Assembly (NCBI RefSeq): GCF_019145355.1
Contig: NZ_JAHSTY010000001.1
Span: forward strand, 930,001-994,000
Direction: 5' to 3'
DNA from: Pseudomonas azadiae
Lineage (GTDB): Bacteria; Pseudomonadota; Gammaproteobacteria; Pseudomonadales; Pseudomonadaceae
DNA length: 64,000 nt
Positions 26,465-34,543 of the stretch are shown piece by piece; the stretch's first letter is position 1; each line of letters opens with the position of its first letter. Both the position numbers and the translations under genes were made by a program. The notes under the pieces were generated by a model that searched no databases, had not been told where the DNA came from, and saw only the letters and a list, made by a program, of their open reading frames with translations.

Positions 26465-28636
26465 GTGCTTTCCCGTCTGTTCGCCCTGCCCTGCTCGCTA
26501 TTGATTGCCCTGCTCGTACTGCTGCCGTGCGCCCCTGCCCAAGCCGTCGGCTTGCCCGGCATGCTGGGCGGCGGCACCAAGGCTCAACCCCAGGCCGAGG
26601 TGCCGTTGGGCCAGTCGTTGGACGAGGTCATCAAGACCTTGGAGAACGACCAGCAGCGCACCCAATTGCTGAGCGACCTGAAGAAGCTGCGCGCGGCCAC
26701 GCAAAAAGCCCAGCCCGCCGCAGAGCTGGGGGTGCTGGGGCTGATCGGCAGTACGCTGTCGGGCTTTGAGCAGCAGTTTTCCGGTGCCGACAGCCCGCTG
26801 GGGCGCTGGTCCAACGAGGTCGACCTGGCCAAGGAAGAGCTCAGTGCGCTGATGCTGCCGGCCAAGGAATGGCTGCCGATCATTTTCGGTTTTGCCCTGA
26901 TCCTGGCGGTCTGGAGCCTGCTCGCCGCTGCGCTGATCTGGTTGAGCCACCGCGTGCGCGAACGTTTCGGCCTGCCCGAGGAATTGCCGCAGCACCCACG
27001 CACCTGGGACATGGTGCGTTTCGCCCTGCGCAAACTGGGCCCCTGGCTGATCGCCCTGGTGATCACCGTGTACCTGAGCTACGCCCTGCCCTCGTCCCTG
27101 GGCAAGTCCCTGGCGATGGTATTGGCCTATGCGCTGGTGGTCGGCACCTGCTTCTCCGCCATCTGCGTGATTGCCTTTTCCGTGCTCGACGGCCCCCATC
27201 GCCATCGCGCGTTGTACATCCTGCGTCACCAGGCGTTCCGCCCTCTCTGGTGGATCGGCAGTTTTGCCGCCTTCGGTGAAGCCCTGAGCGATCCCAGGCT
27301 GGTACAAGCCCTTGGGCAACACCTGTCCCACACCGCCGCGACCGTGGCCAATGTGATGGCAGCTTTATCGACCGGCGTGTTCATCCTGCGTTTCCGTCGC
27401 CCCATCGCTCACCTGATCCGCAACCAGCCGTTGTCACGCCGCCTCACGCGCCGCGCCCTCAGCGACACGATCGAAATCATCGGTTCGTTCTGGTACATCC
27501 CCGCGTTGCTGCTGGTGGGCATTTCGCTGTTCGCTACGTTCGTCTCGGCCGGCGACACCAGCACCGCCCTGCGCCAGTCACTGCTGTGCACGGTGCTGCT
27601 GGTGTTGTGCATGGTGATCAACGGTCTGGTACGCCGCCACGCGCTCAAGCCGCAACGCGGGCACAAGCGCCACGCGCTGTACTCCGAGCGCCTCAAAGGC
27701 TTCCTCTACACCTTGGCGCACCTGGCGGTGTGGCTGGTGTTTATCGAGTTGGGGCTGCGGGTGTGGGGCCTGTCGCTGATTCGCTTTACCGAAGGCGATG
27801 GCCATGAGGTCAGCGTCAAGCTGTTCGGCCTGGCGGGGACCCTGCTGTTTGCCTGGCTGATCTGGATTCTCAGCGACACCGCGATCCACCATGCGCTCAC
27901 CCGTTCGCGCAAAGGGCTGGCCAACGCTCGCGCGCAGACCATGATGCCGTTGATCCGCAACGTGCTGTTCGTAACCATTTTTATCATCGCCGCCATCGTC
28001 GCCCTGGCGAACATGGGCATGAACGTCACGCCGCTGCTGGCCGGTGCCGGTGTGATCGGCCTGGCCATCGGCTTTGGTGCGCAATCGCTGGTGGCGGACT
28101 TGATCACCGGCTTGTTCATCATCATCGAGGACTCCCTGGCGATCGATGACTATGTGGACGTGGGCGGCCACCTCGGTACCGTCGAGGGCCTGACGATCCG
28201 CACGGTGCGCCTGCGCGACATCGACGGGATCGTGCACACCATCCCGTTCAGCGAGATCAAGAGCATCAAGAACTACTCGCGCGAGTTCGGCTACGCGATC
28301 TTCCGGGTGGCGATCCCTTACAACATGGAGATCGACGACGCCATCAAGCTGATGCGCGATGTCGGCCAGAAAATGCGCAACGACCCCCTGCAACGCCGCA
28401 ACATCTGGTCGCCGTTGGAGATTCAGGGCGTGGAGAGCTTCGAGTCGGGCAGCGCGATTCTGCGTGCACGTTTCAAGACCGCGCCGATCAAGCAGTGGGA
28501 AGTGTCGCGGGCGTTCAACCTGTCGCTCAAGCGTCAACTGGATGAAGCCGGGCTGGACCTGGCGACGCCGCGGTTGAGTGTGCAGGTGGTGACGGGGGCT
28601 GCTGGGGCGGGGGGAAAAGAGAAGAGTGTCCAGTAG
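26465..28636 (+). CDS. Large MscS-family mechanosensitive ion channel (YbiO-like)
   Basis: Inner-membrane tension-gated channel of 723 residues. A signal peptide (residues 1-27, ending AQA) is followed by a periplasmic helical region and about ten membrane segments. The MscS pore and beta domain are at about 518-600 (PLLAGAGVIGLAIGFGAQSL and GTVEGLTIRTVRLRDIDG). The C-terminal alpha-beta domain follows. This is much longer than MscS itself and resembles the MscM/YbiO type. The start is GTG 26465. Role in hypo-osmotic protection is from family knowledge. Confidence 0.9.
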   Translation: MLSRLFALPCSLLIALLVLLPCAPAQAVGLPGMLGGGTKAQPQAEVPLGQSLDEVIKTLENDQQRTQLLSDLKKLRAATQKAQPAAELGVLGLIGSTLSGFEQQFSGADSPLGRWSNEVDLAKEELSALMLPAKEWLPIIFGFALILAVWSLLAAALIWLSHRVRERFGLPEELPQHPRTWDMVRFALRKLGPWLIALVITVYLSYALPSSLGKSLAMVLAYALVVGTCFSAICVIAFSVLDGPHRHRALYILRHQAFRPLWWIGSFAAFGEALSDPRLVQALGQHLSHTAATVANVMAALSTGVFILRFRRPIAHLIRNQPLSRRLTRRALSDTIEIIGSFWYIPALLLVGISLFATFVSAGDTSTALRQSLLCTVLLVLCMVINGLVRRHALKPQRGHKRHALYSERLKGFLYTLAHLAVWLVFIELGLRVWGLSLIRFTEGDGHEVSVKLFGLAGTLLFAWLIWILSDTAIHHALTRSRKGLANARAQTMMPLIRNVLFVTIFIIAAIVALANMGMNVTPLLAGAGVIGLAIGFGAQSLVADLITGLFIIIEDSLAIDDYVDVGGHLGTVEGLTIRTVRLRDIDGIVHTIPFSEIKSIKNYSREFGYAIFRVAIPYNMEIDDAIKLMRDVGQKMRNDPLQRRNIWSPLEIQGVESFESGSAILRARFKTAPIKQWEVSRAFNLSLKRQLDEAGLDLATPRLSVQVVTGAAGAGGKEKSVQ

Positions 28637-28664
28637 GCAATGGGGTCTGGGAGTTGGGTTTGAC

Positions 28665-28950
28665 CGGGTACATATCCATTCCTGCGGTCACGGCCGCTGT
28701 TGGTTCCGCCCTTACGGCGGCTCACTTTGGAAAAGCCCCAAAGTAAGCAAAGGGCTCTTGCCCCACCACTCGGCACCTCGCCTAGGCTCGGTGTGCCCGA
28801 ACGCAGGCTTGAATCCGTGGGCCGCCGTCATGGGCCATCCTTGGCCCAGGACGGCTAACCCGGCGTCCTGCCGGGTTACCCACGGATTCAAGCCTGCGTT
28901 CGGCCAGCGTGGTTAACGGGGCGCGTGAGATCAAGATCAAAAGCCAGATC
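28665..28950 (+). repeat. Modular structured repeat unit, left copy
   Basis: The unit starts GTACATATCC, passes a CTCACTTTGG/CCCAAAGTAAG imperfect hairpin and a CACCACTCGGCACCTCGCC block, then has a perfect 24-base outer stem (28799-28822 with 28880-28903). The stem encloses two hairpins, GGGCCA/TGGCCC and CCCGGC/GCCGGG. It ends GGCCAGCGTGGTTAACGGGG and GATCAAAAGCC. An inverted relative lies at 29184-29476. No credible gene was found inside. Confidence 0.75.
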
Positions 28951-28964
28951 AAAGCGAAAGCACA

Positions 28965-29026
<62 letters not shown>

Positions 29027-29058
29027 AGGTTAGGTGGCACTCCACCGATCTGCTTTTC

Positions 29059-29145
29059 TGTGGGAGCTGGCTTGCCTGCGATGCAGACAACTCAGTACAT
29101 CAGGTACACCCAGTTGATGCCATCGCAGGCAAGCCAGCTCCCACA
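29059..29145. repeat. REP doublet (GTGGGAGCTGGCTTGCC type)
   Basis: An inverted pair of 87 bases with arms TGTGGGAGCTGGCTTGCC and its inverse, located between the two modular units. A single degenerate half of the same type is at about 29497-29516. Confidence 0.85.
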
Positions 29146-29183
29146 TTGAACCGGGATCGACTCACATTATCGGTCGGCTCTAA

Positions 29184-29476
29184 GGCCGCCGCGCTTTGGC
29201 TTTTGATCTGGGATCGCCCCGTCAACCACGCTGGCCGCAATTCGATATTGATTTGGGGGGTAAACCGGCAGGACGCCGGTTTAGCCGCCCCGCGCCATGG
29301 ATGGCGCGTGGCGGCGGCCCCCCAAATCAATGTCGGATTACGGGCATGCCGAGCCTAGGCGAGGCACCGAGTGGTGGGGCGAGGACCTTTTGCTTACTTT
29401 TGGGTCCCTCCAAAAGTGAGTCGCTGTAAGAGCGAAACCATAAGCAGCCGTTACATAAATAACGGATATGTACTCA
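29184..29476 (-). repeat. Modular structured repeat unit, right inverted copy
   Basis: The reverse complement of the left unit's layout. The outer stem is 29236-29260 with 29318-29342 (25 positions, one mismatch and two wobble pairs), but its sequence is unrelated to that of the left unit. The enclosed hairpins GCGCCA/TGGCGC and ACCGGC/GCCGGT differ from the left copy by paired changes. The outer modules (CACCACTCGGTGCCTCGCC, GGCCAGCGTGGTTGACGGGG) are conserved. Confidence 0.75.
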
Positions 29477-29533
29477 TTCCAACCAGAGTCCGCCATCGCA
29501 GCCAAGCCAGCTCCCACCTTCGATCTGCGGCAA

Positions 29534-29755
29534 TTAAGCCAGGGCAGCACCATCCATCTTCTGCCGCAAACTCAACGGCCGCATATCAGTCCAGACCTCC
29601 TCAATGTACGCCAGGCACTCTTTCTTCATGCCGCTCTTGCCCACGGTGCGCCAGCCTTCCGGCACGGCCTTGTAGTCGGGCCAGATGGAATACTGTTCTT
29701 CATGGTTGACCACTACCTGAAACAGGATGTCGTCGCGGTCAAATACTGAGGTCAT
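29534..29755 (-). CDS. MbtH-family NRPS accessory protein
   Basis: 73-residue activator that binds adenylation domains of nonribosomal peptide synthetases. [17 protein letters not shown] and [30 protein letters not shown] show the conserved Trp and Pro residues of the family. It lies 82 bases after pvdH and has its own PvdS-type promoter, so it most likely serves the pyoverdine synthetases, including PvdL in this window. Confidence 0.95.
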   Translation of the reverse strand: MTSVFDRDDILFQVVVNHEEQYSIWPDYKAVPEGWRTVGKSGMKKECLAYIEEVWTDMRPLSLRQKMDGAALA

Positions 29756-29816
29756 TGCTGTTCTCCATCGCTAAAAGACGGGCTGCGCACCGTGCGCAGC
29801 ACTGATATCTGTAGAA

Positions 29817-29840
29817 ACGTACAACCCTGGCAAAAAATTA
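29817..29840 (-). promoter_or_regulatory. PvdS-type promoter of mbtH
   Basis: On the minus strand TAATT and CGT are separated by exactly 16 bases. This differs by one base from the PvdS consensus TAAAT-N16-CGT. The -35 part overlaps the pvdH stop codon. Confidence 0.6.
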
Positions 29841-31232
29841 GAGGCCGGCGACCGCCGCCGCCAACGCGCGCCCGAAGATATCCGCGACCCGGTCGACTTC
29901 GGCGGCGGTGATCACCAGCGGCGGCAGGAAGCGCACCACGCTGCCATGCCGCCCGCCCAGCTCAAGGATCAGCCCGCGCTTGAGGCATTCGCGCTGCACC
30001 AGCGGCGCCAGTTGGCGATGGATGGGTGGGTGGCCTTGAATGTCGAGTAGGCCATCGGGCTCAACCAGTTCCACGCCGAGCATCAGCCCGCGGCCGCGAA
30101 TATCCCCCAGGTGCGGGAAGTCGCGTTGCAGGATGCGCAGGTGTTCACCCAGGCGCTCACCCATGGCCGCCGCGTGGCCGGCCAGGTCGTGGTCTTTGAG
30201 GTAGCGCATCACCGCCGAACCCGCCGCCATCGCCATCTGGTTGCCACGGAAGGTCCCGGCATGCGCACCCGGCAGCCAGGTGTCGAGCCAGTCGCGATAC
30301 ACCACCACCGCCAGTGGCAGGCTACCGCCGATGGCCTTGGACATCACCACCACATCCGGGATGATGCCCGCGTGTTCGAAGGCGAACATCTTGCCCGTGC
30401 GGGCGAACCCGCTCTGGATCTCATCGACGATCAACGCCACGCCCGCTTGCTCGGTGATGCGGCGCAGGCCGCGCAGCCAGTCCAGATCAGCCGGGATCAC
30501 CCCGCCTTCGCCCTGCACCACTTCGACGATCACTGCGGCCGGCAGCAATACGCCCGCTTCCGGGTCATTCAGCAGGTTTTCCAGGTAATGCAGGTTGACC
30601 CGCACACCTTCCGCGCCGCCCAGACCGAACGGGCAACGGTAGTCGTAAGGGTACGGCAGGAATTGCACGCCATTGCCGAGCAACGCGCCCAAGGGTTTTT
30701 TCGGCCCCAGGCTGCCCATCAGGCTCAACGCGCCCTGGCTCATGCCATGGTAACCGCCCTGGAATGACAACACGGTGCTGCGCCCGGTGGCGGTACGCAC
30801 CAGCTTCAAGGCGGCTTCGACGGCATCGGTGCCGGTGGGGCCGCAGAACTGGATCTTCGCTTCCCGTGCCAGCGCTGGCGGCAACAGGCCGAACAGGTCC
30901 TGCACGAACTGGTCCTTGACCGGCGTGGTCAGGTCCAGGGTATGCAGCGGCAATTCATCGGCCAGCACCTGCTGGATGGCCTCGATCACCACCGGGTGGT
31001 TATGCCCCAGCGCCAGGGTACCGGCGCCGGCCAGGCAATCAATGAAACTGCGGCCTTCGACGTCTTCCACGTAGATGCCTTTGGCGCGTTTCAGCGCCAA
31101 AGGTATACGGCGCGGGTAGCTGCGGGCGTTGGACTCCTGCTGGCGCTGACGGGCGAGCAGCGGGGTGTCGTCGAACTGGTAGAGCGTTTCATGCACCTGG
31201 GCGTCTTCGATACGGCTGGTAGCGACTGACAT
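29838..31232 (-). CDS. pvdH: L-2,4-diaminobutyrate:2-oxoglutarate aminotransferase
   Basis: PLP enzyme of 464 residues (class III aminotransferase) that makes diaminobutyrate from aspartate semialdehyde; Dab is a building block of the pyoverdine chromophore. AGAGTLALGHNHP is near residue 70, DEIQSGFARTGKMFAFEHAG near 270 and MSKAIGGSLPLAVVV holds the PLP lysine near 298. ATG 31232 has GAGGGA upstream; the frame extends 11 residues further without support. A consensus PvdS-type promoter lies upstream at 31325-31348, and mbtH follows. Confidence 0.95.
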   Translation of the reverse strand: MSVATSRIEDAQVHETLYQFDDTPLLARQRQQESNARSYPRRIPLALKRAKGIYVEDVEGRSFIDCLAGAGTLALGHNHPVVIEAIQQVLADELPLHTLDLTTPVKDQFVQDLFGLLPPALAREAKIQFCGPTGTDAVEAALKLVRTATGRSTVLSFQGGYHGMSQGALSLMGSLGPKKPLGALLGNGVQFLPYPYDYRCPFGLGGAEGVRVNLHYLENLLNDPEAGVLLPAAVIVEVVQGEGGVIPADLDWLRGLRRITEQAGVALIVDEIQSGFARTGKMFAFEHAGIIPDVVVMSKAIGGSLPLAVVVYRDWLDTWLPGAHAGTFRGNQMAMAAGSAVMRYLKDHDLAGHAAAMGERLGEHLRILQRDFPHLGDIRGRGLMLGVELVEPDGLLDIQGHPPIHRQLAPLVQRECLKRGLILELGGRHGSVVRFLPPLVITAAEVDRVADIFGRALAAAVAGL

Positions 31233-31324
31233 TTCTCGATCCCTCAATACGCTGATGATGACCAAACTGCCGATCCGCTGGCGTCTGGCCCAAGGGGCAT
31301 GCGCACGGATTTCCTGTTCTGGAA

Positions 31325-31348
31325 ACGCACCAGTGAGGGAGGGATTTA
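31325..31348 (-). promoter_or_regulatory. PvdS-dependent promoter (iron-starvation box) of pvdH
   Basis: On the minus strand TAAAT (31348-31344) and CGT (31327-31325) are separated by exactly 16 bases, matching the full PvdS consensus. It lies about 93 bases before the pvdH start codon and points at it. Confidence 0.85.
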
Positions 31349-31385
31349 GTGACCGTGATCGTTAACTGACGGATGAAGATCCAAT

Positions 31386-31474
31386 TGTGGGAGCGGGCTT
31401 GCTCGCGAAAGCGGTGGCTCAGTCATGCATGTATTGACTGATACTCCGCCTTCGCGAGCAAGCCCGCTCCCACA
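31386..31474. repeat. REP doublet (GTGGGAGCGGGCTTGCTCGCG type)
   Basis: Inverted REP pair of 89 bases between the amidase stop codon and the pvdH promoter. It lies 38 bases from the PvdS-type -35 element and may insulate the pvdH promoter from upstream transcription. Confidence 0.85.
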
Positions 31475-31492
31475 TTTGGGCCGCGTTCCGCT

Positions 31493-32260
31493 TCAGAGTC
31501 CGAGGTACTTTTCATTTAGCGCGTACAGAATCGCGCAGGTCTCTGCGTCCAGAACCCCGCAGTAATCACGCGGGCGAAAGTGCATCTGAAACGCCCGCGT
31601 TCTCTGTTCAAACCCCTGCCGATTCTTCGCCGGCGCATAGCCGTAGCGCTGAAACGCCCGCTCCACCTCGACTTCCGAGGGCAACCCGGTGCAAAACCTT
31701 CGTTGATACATCGCCCGCGTCGTCTCATCGAACCAGGCACCCACGCCTGCCTCATGCAAGCGACGCCAGGGCAGTTGCGGCCCCGGATCGCTCTTGCGCG
31801 CATACGCCACGTCCGAATGCCCGAGGATGTCGGTGGGCCCAACTTGTGGATAACGCCCAAGGATGTCGCGAACCAGCGCTATCAACACGTCAGTCTGTTC
31901 CTCGCCGTATGACGGAAAAGTGAACACCCCGCCGTCATACCGCGCCAGGTTGACGATTTCGACGCCAATCGAACGGCTATTGAGGTTATCGCGCCCCGCC
32001 CAATGGCTGACCCCGGCATGCCAGGCGCGCTGTTTTTCCGCCACCAGGCGAAACACCCGCAGCTCTTCATAACCGGCAGCGCGGTAGCTTGGCTCATCTG
32101 GATCGGGCAGCAGATAGTGCGCGCTGACCCCGTCCCGGGTCAGGGTGCGCAGGGAGGAGCCAAAGGGCGCCGCGGTGTAATGCAAAATCACCTGCTCAAC
32201 AGGCTCGCCGTTACGTTCGTTGAAGCCCGTGGCAGGAAAACTGGTATCAATGACCAACAT
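31493..32260 (-). CDS. N-acetylmuramoyl-L-alanine amidase (AmpD/AmiD family)
   Basis: Zinc amidase of 255 residues that cleaves the muramic acid-peptide bond of peptidoglycan fragments. ILHYTAAPFGS has zinc ligand His27, and GHSDVAYARKSDPGPQLPW has the second His near 147 and the Asp near 157. The C-terminal region from about 180 to 255 resembles a small peptidoglycan-binding domain. ATG 32260 is preferred because AAGGA lies 8 bases upstream; starts at 32269 (ATG) and 32278 (TTG) are possible. No clear lipobox or signal peptide, so cytoplasmic recycling (AmpD-like) is possible. It is separated from dsbS by a terminator. Confidence 0.85.
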   Translation of the reverse strand: MLVIDTSFPATGFNERNGEPVEQVILHYTAAPFGSSLRTLTRDGVSAHYLLPDPDEPSYRAAGYEELRVFRLVAEKQRAWHAGVSHWAGRDNLNSRSIGVEIVNLARYDGGVFTFPSYGEEQTDVLIALVRDILGRYPQVGPTDILGHSDVAYARKSDPGPQLPWRRLHEAGVGAWFDETTRAMYQRRFCTGLPSEVEVERAFQRYGYAPAKNRQGFEQRTRAFQMHFRPRDYCGVLDAETCAILYALNEKYLGL

Positions 32261-32307
32261 AAGAACCATCCTTTTCAATTCAGGCCGAGTCGTTCAGCCC
32301 GTTCAAG

Positions 32308-32358
32308 CGCAAAGAAATTACCGCCATCCTGAAGGCTTGATCTTCAGGATGGCGGTAA
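32308..32358 (-). terminator. Terminator after dsbRS
   Basis: A perfect 17-base stem (32318-32334 with 32342-32358, loop GCTTGAT) is followed on the minus strand by a T-rich AATTTCTTT. It lies 27 bases after the dsbS stop and before the amidase gene. Confidence 0.8.
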
Positions 32359-32384
32359 CTATTTGGCACTCGAAAGAAAAGTGA

Positions 32385-33704
32385 TCAGCGCCGCAGCGGC
32401 ATGCCCAATTCGACGCGCAGGCCATCCGCCTGGCTGTCGAACTTCAGCGAGCACGAACAACGCTGCACGATGGCCTGGACGATCGCCAGGCCCAGCCCGC
32501 AGCCTTCGCTGTTGCCATTGCGCCAGAAGCGTTGGGTCAGGTATTGCAGGTCCTCGGGCAAGATTTGCTTGCCGTGGTCACGGACGCGGAACACCACGTT
32601 ATCGGCGTGGGTAAACACGCTGAGTTCCACCCGCGTATCCGTCGGGGTGTGGCGCAAGGCGTTGTCCAGCAGGTTGCGCAGGGCCGCGACCGCCAGGCCG
32701 ACCGGCATGTCTACGGGGGTGGTGCAGAGGTTGTCGTGCAGGATTAAGTCAATGCGCGCGTTGTCGCCGGCGTTCGCGTCCTGGATTGCCAGCCGTGCCA
32801 CTTCTTCGGCGCTGGATTGCAGCCCATCGTCGAATGACAGGCTGCCTTCCACTCGCGCCAGCAACAGCAATTGCTCCAGGGTGCGATGCAGGCGGTCGGC
32901 GCCCTCCTCGGCGTGGGCCAGGGACTGATCGCGGGCCGCGCCCTCGGTCATACGCGCCACTTGCAGGTGGGTCTTGATCGCCGTCAGCGGGCTGCGCAGT
33001 TCATGGGCCGCGTCCCCGGTGAGGCGGCGTTCGCGCTCGAGGGTCTTGGCGATGCGTTGCAACAGTTGGTTCTGGGTGTCGAGCAACGGCTTGAGTTCGC
33101 TGGGCAGCGGGTGGATCTGCAGCGGCTCAAGGGAGTCGGCACTGCGACGCATCAACGCATCACGCATGCGGTTGAGCGGCAGCAGGCTCTGGCCGATGCC
33201 CAGCCACAACAGGCACAGGCAGCCCAGCATCGCCACCCCCACCGGCACCGACGCCGCCAGCAGGATCGACAGGTTCAGCGCCTCGCGCTCCACTTGGCGG
33301 TCGGCGGTGGTGATCAACAGGTCGCCACGGGACAGGGTAAAACTGCGCCAATTCACGCCATCGATCACTTGGTCCCGAAAACCACTCACCCGCGACTCCA
33401 GCCCTTCATCCGGGGTGGCGTGGCTGCGCGCCAGCACTTCGCCGCGCAAGGAGCTGACCTGGCACGCCATGCCCCCCGGTATATTCAAGCTGCCATGGGA
33501 ATGCGCGCCAGCGCTCTCACTGGCCAACCCCGGCATCTGCTCGGTGAGCCCTGCCACCATGCGCGCCGAGGCCACCAGGCGCTGGTCGAGGGAGAACATC
33601 ATCTGGTTGCGCAAATCGTTGAGCATCCAGGCCGCCGCGAAGGCCCAGATCAGCACAAAGGCGGCGCCCAGCTTGAACGTCAGGCGCAGGCGCAGGCTGT
33701 TCAC
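32385..33704 (-). CDS. dsbS: Sensor histidine kinase, DsbS-like
   Basis: Two-component sensor of 439 residues. Membrane segments are at about 12-30 and 145-170, enclosing a periplasmic domain whose only cysteine is Cys81 (GGMACQVSS). HAMP region follows, then the H-box AHELRSPLTAIKTHL with His near 234 and the ATPase motifs LLDNALRHTP and GCGLGLAIVQ. GTG start at 33704 overlaps the response-regulator stop (GTGA). Location beside dsbDEG matches the copper-responsive DsbRS system known in P. aeruginosa, where a periplasmic cysteine senses copper; extension to this protein is inference. Confidence 0.85.
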   Translation of the reverse strand: MNSLRLRLTFKLGAAFVLIWAFAAAWMLNDLRNQMMFSLDQRLVASARMVAGLTEQMPGLASESAGAHSHGSLNIPGGMACQVSSLRGEVLARSHATPDEGLESRVSGFRDQVIDGVNWRSFTLSRGDLLITTADRQVEREALNLSILLAASVPVGVAMLGCLCLLWLGIGQSLLPLNRMRDALMRRSADSLEPLQIHPLPSELKPLLDTQNQLLQRIAKTLERERRLTGDAAHELRSPLTAIKTHLQVARMTEGAARDQSLAHAEEGADRLHRTLEQLLLLARVEGSLSFDDGLQSSAEEVARLAIQDANAGDNARIDLILHDNLCTTPVDMPVGLAVAALRNLLDNALRHTPTDTRVELSVFTHADNVVFRVRDHGKQILPEDLQYLTQRFWRNGNSEGCGLGLAIVQAIVQRCSCSLKFDSQADGLRVELGMPLRR

Positions 33705-34381
33705 GGGGCGTCCTCGCCCCCGTCAGCCGGGCCCAGGCGGTAGCCCAGGCCGCGCACGGTCTCGACAATGCCGTTGCCCAATTTGCGCCGCAGGTGATGG
33801 ATATGCACGTTCAAGGCGTTGCTTTCCAACTCGTCATTGAAGCCGTAGACGCTGTCCTTGAGCTGCTCGCTGGACAGCACGCGGCCCTTGTTGTGCAGCA
33901 GGGCTTGCAGCAGCGCCTGCTCACGGCGCGACAGGTCCACCGGCTGGCCGCCCAAGAAAGTTTCGCGGCTGCTGGGGTCGTAGGCCAGGCGGCCATGTTC
34001 GATCAGGTTGACCCGGCGCCCCGCCACCCGCCGCAGCAGGGTTTGCAGGCGCGCGGCGAGCTCGCGCAGGTCGAAGGGCTTGAGCAGGTAGTCGTCGGCG
34101 CCGGCTTGCAGGCCGTCGACGCGGTTGGTCACCGAGTCGCGCGCGGTGAGGATCAGCACCGGGATTTCCAGGCCCTGGCTGCGCTGCTGCTGCAGCAGCT
34201 TAAGGCCATCCTCGTCGGGCAGGCCGAGGTCGAGCACCATGATGTCGAACGTGGCCGCCCTGAGCATGGCCCGCGCGGCGCCGGCCGTGGCCACGCGCTC
34301 GACGGTAAACCCCTGGGCGGTCAGGCCGGCCACGATGCCGCTGGCGATCAGTTCGTCGTCTTCACAGACCAGTACGTGCAT
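33701..34381 (-). CDS. dsbR: OmpR-family response regulator, DsbR-like
   Basis: 226-residue regulator. The receiver domain (1 to about 118) has the acidic pair Glu7/Asp8, phosphoacceptor Asp51 in VLDLGLPDEDG and Lys near 101 (LLKPFDLREL). The C-terminal winged helix (about 130-220) ends in NALNVHIHHLRRKLG and VRGLGYRLG. It overlaps dsbS by four bases and is divergent from dsbD, so it is expected to control the dsbDEG operon through the repeats at 34479. Confidence 0.87.
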   Translation of the reverse strand: MHVLVCEDDELIASGIVAGLTAQGFTVERVATAGAARAMLRAATFDIMVLDLGLPDEDGLKLLQQQRSQGLEIPVLILTARDSVTNRVDGLQAGADDYLLKPFDLRELAARLQTLLRRVAGRRVNLIEHGRLAYDPSSRETFLGGQPVDLSRREQALLQALLHNKGRVLSSEQLKDSVYGFNDELESNALNVHIHHLRRKLGNGIVETVRGLGYRLGPADGGEDAP

Positions 34382-34478
34382 GGTGAACCCTTCAGGAAAG
34401 ATGGGGGTGATTAAAGGTGCGGCGGATTAAGCGCAGATTATGCCGCTAAACCCGCCACACTCCCTCTAGAATAGCCTG

Positions 34479-34498
34479 GGTTAATCATCGGTTAATCA
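34479..34498 (+). promoter_or_regulatory. Putative DsbR-binding direct repeat
   Basis: GGTTAATCA occurs twice in direct orientation, at 34479-34487 and 34490-34498, with an 11-base period. This one-helical-turn spacing is typical of OmpR-family regulator sites. It lies 46 bases before the dsbD start. Confidence 0.6.
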
Positions 34499-34543
34499 AC
34501 GCCACACATTGTGTGCCTCACTTGCATCGACTAAGGCTTGACC

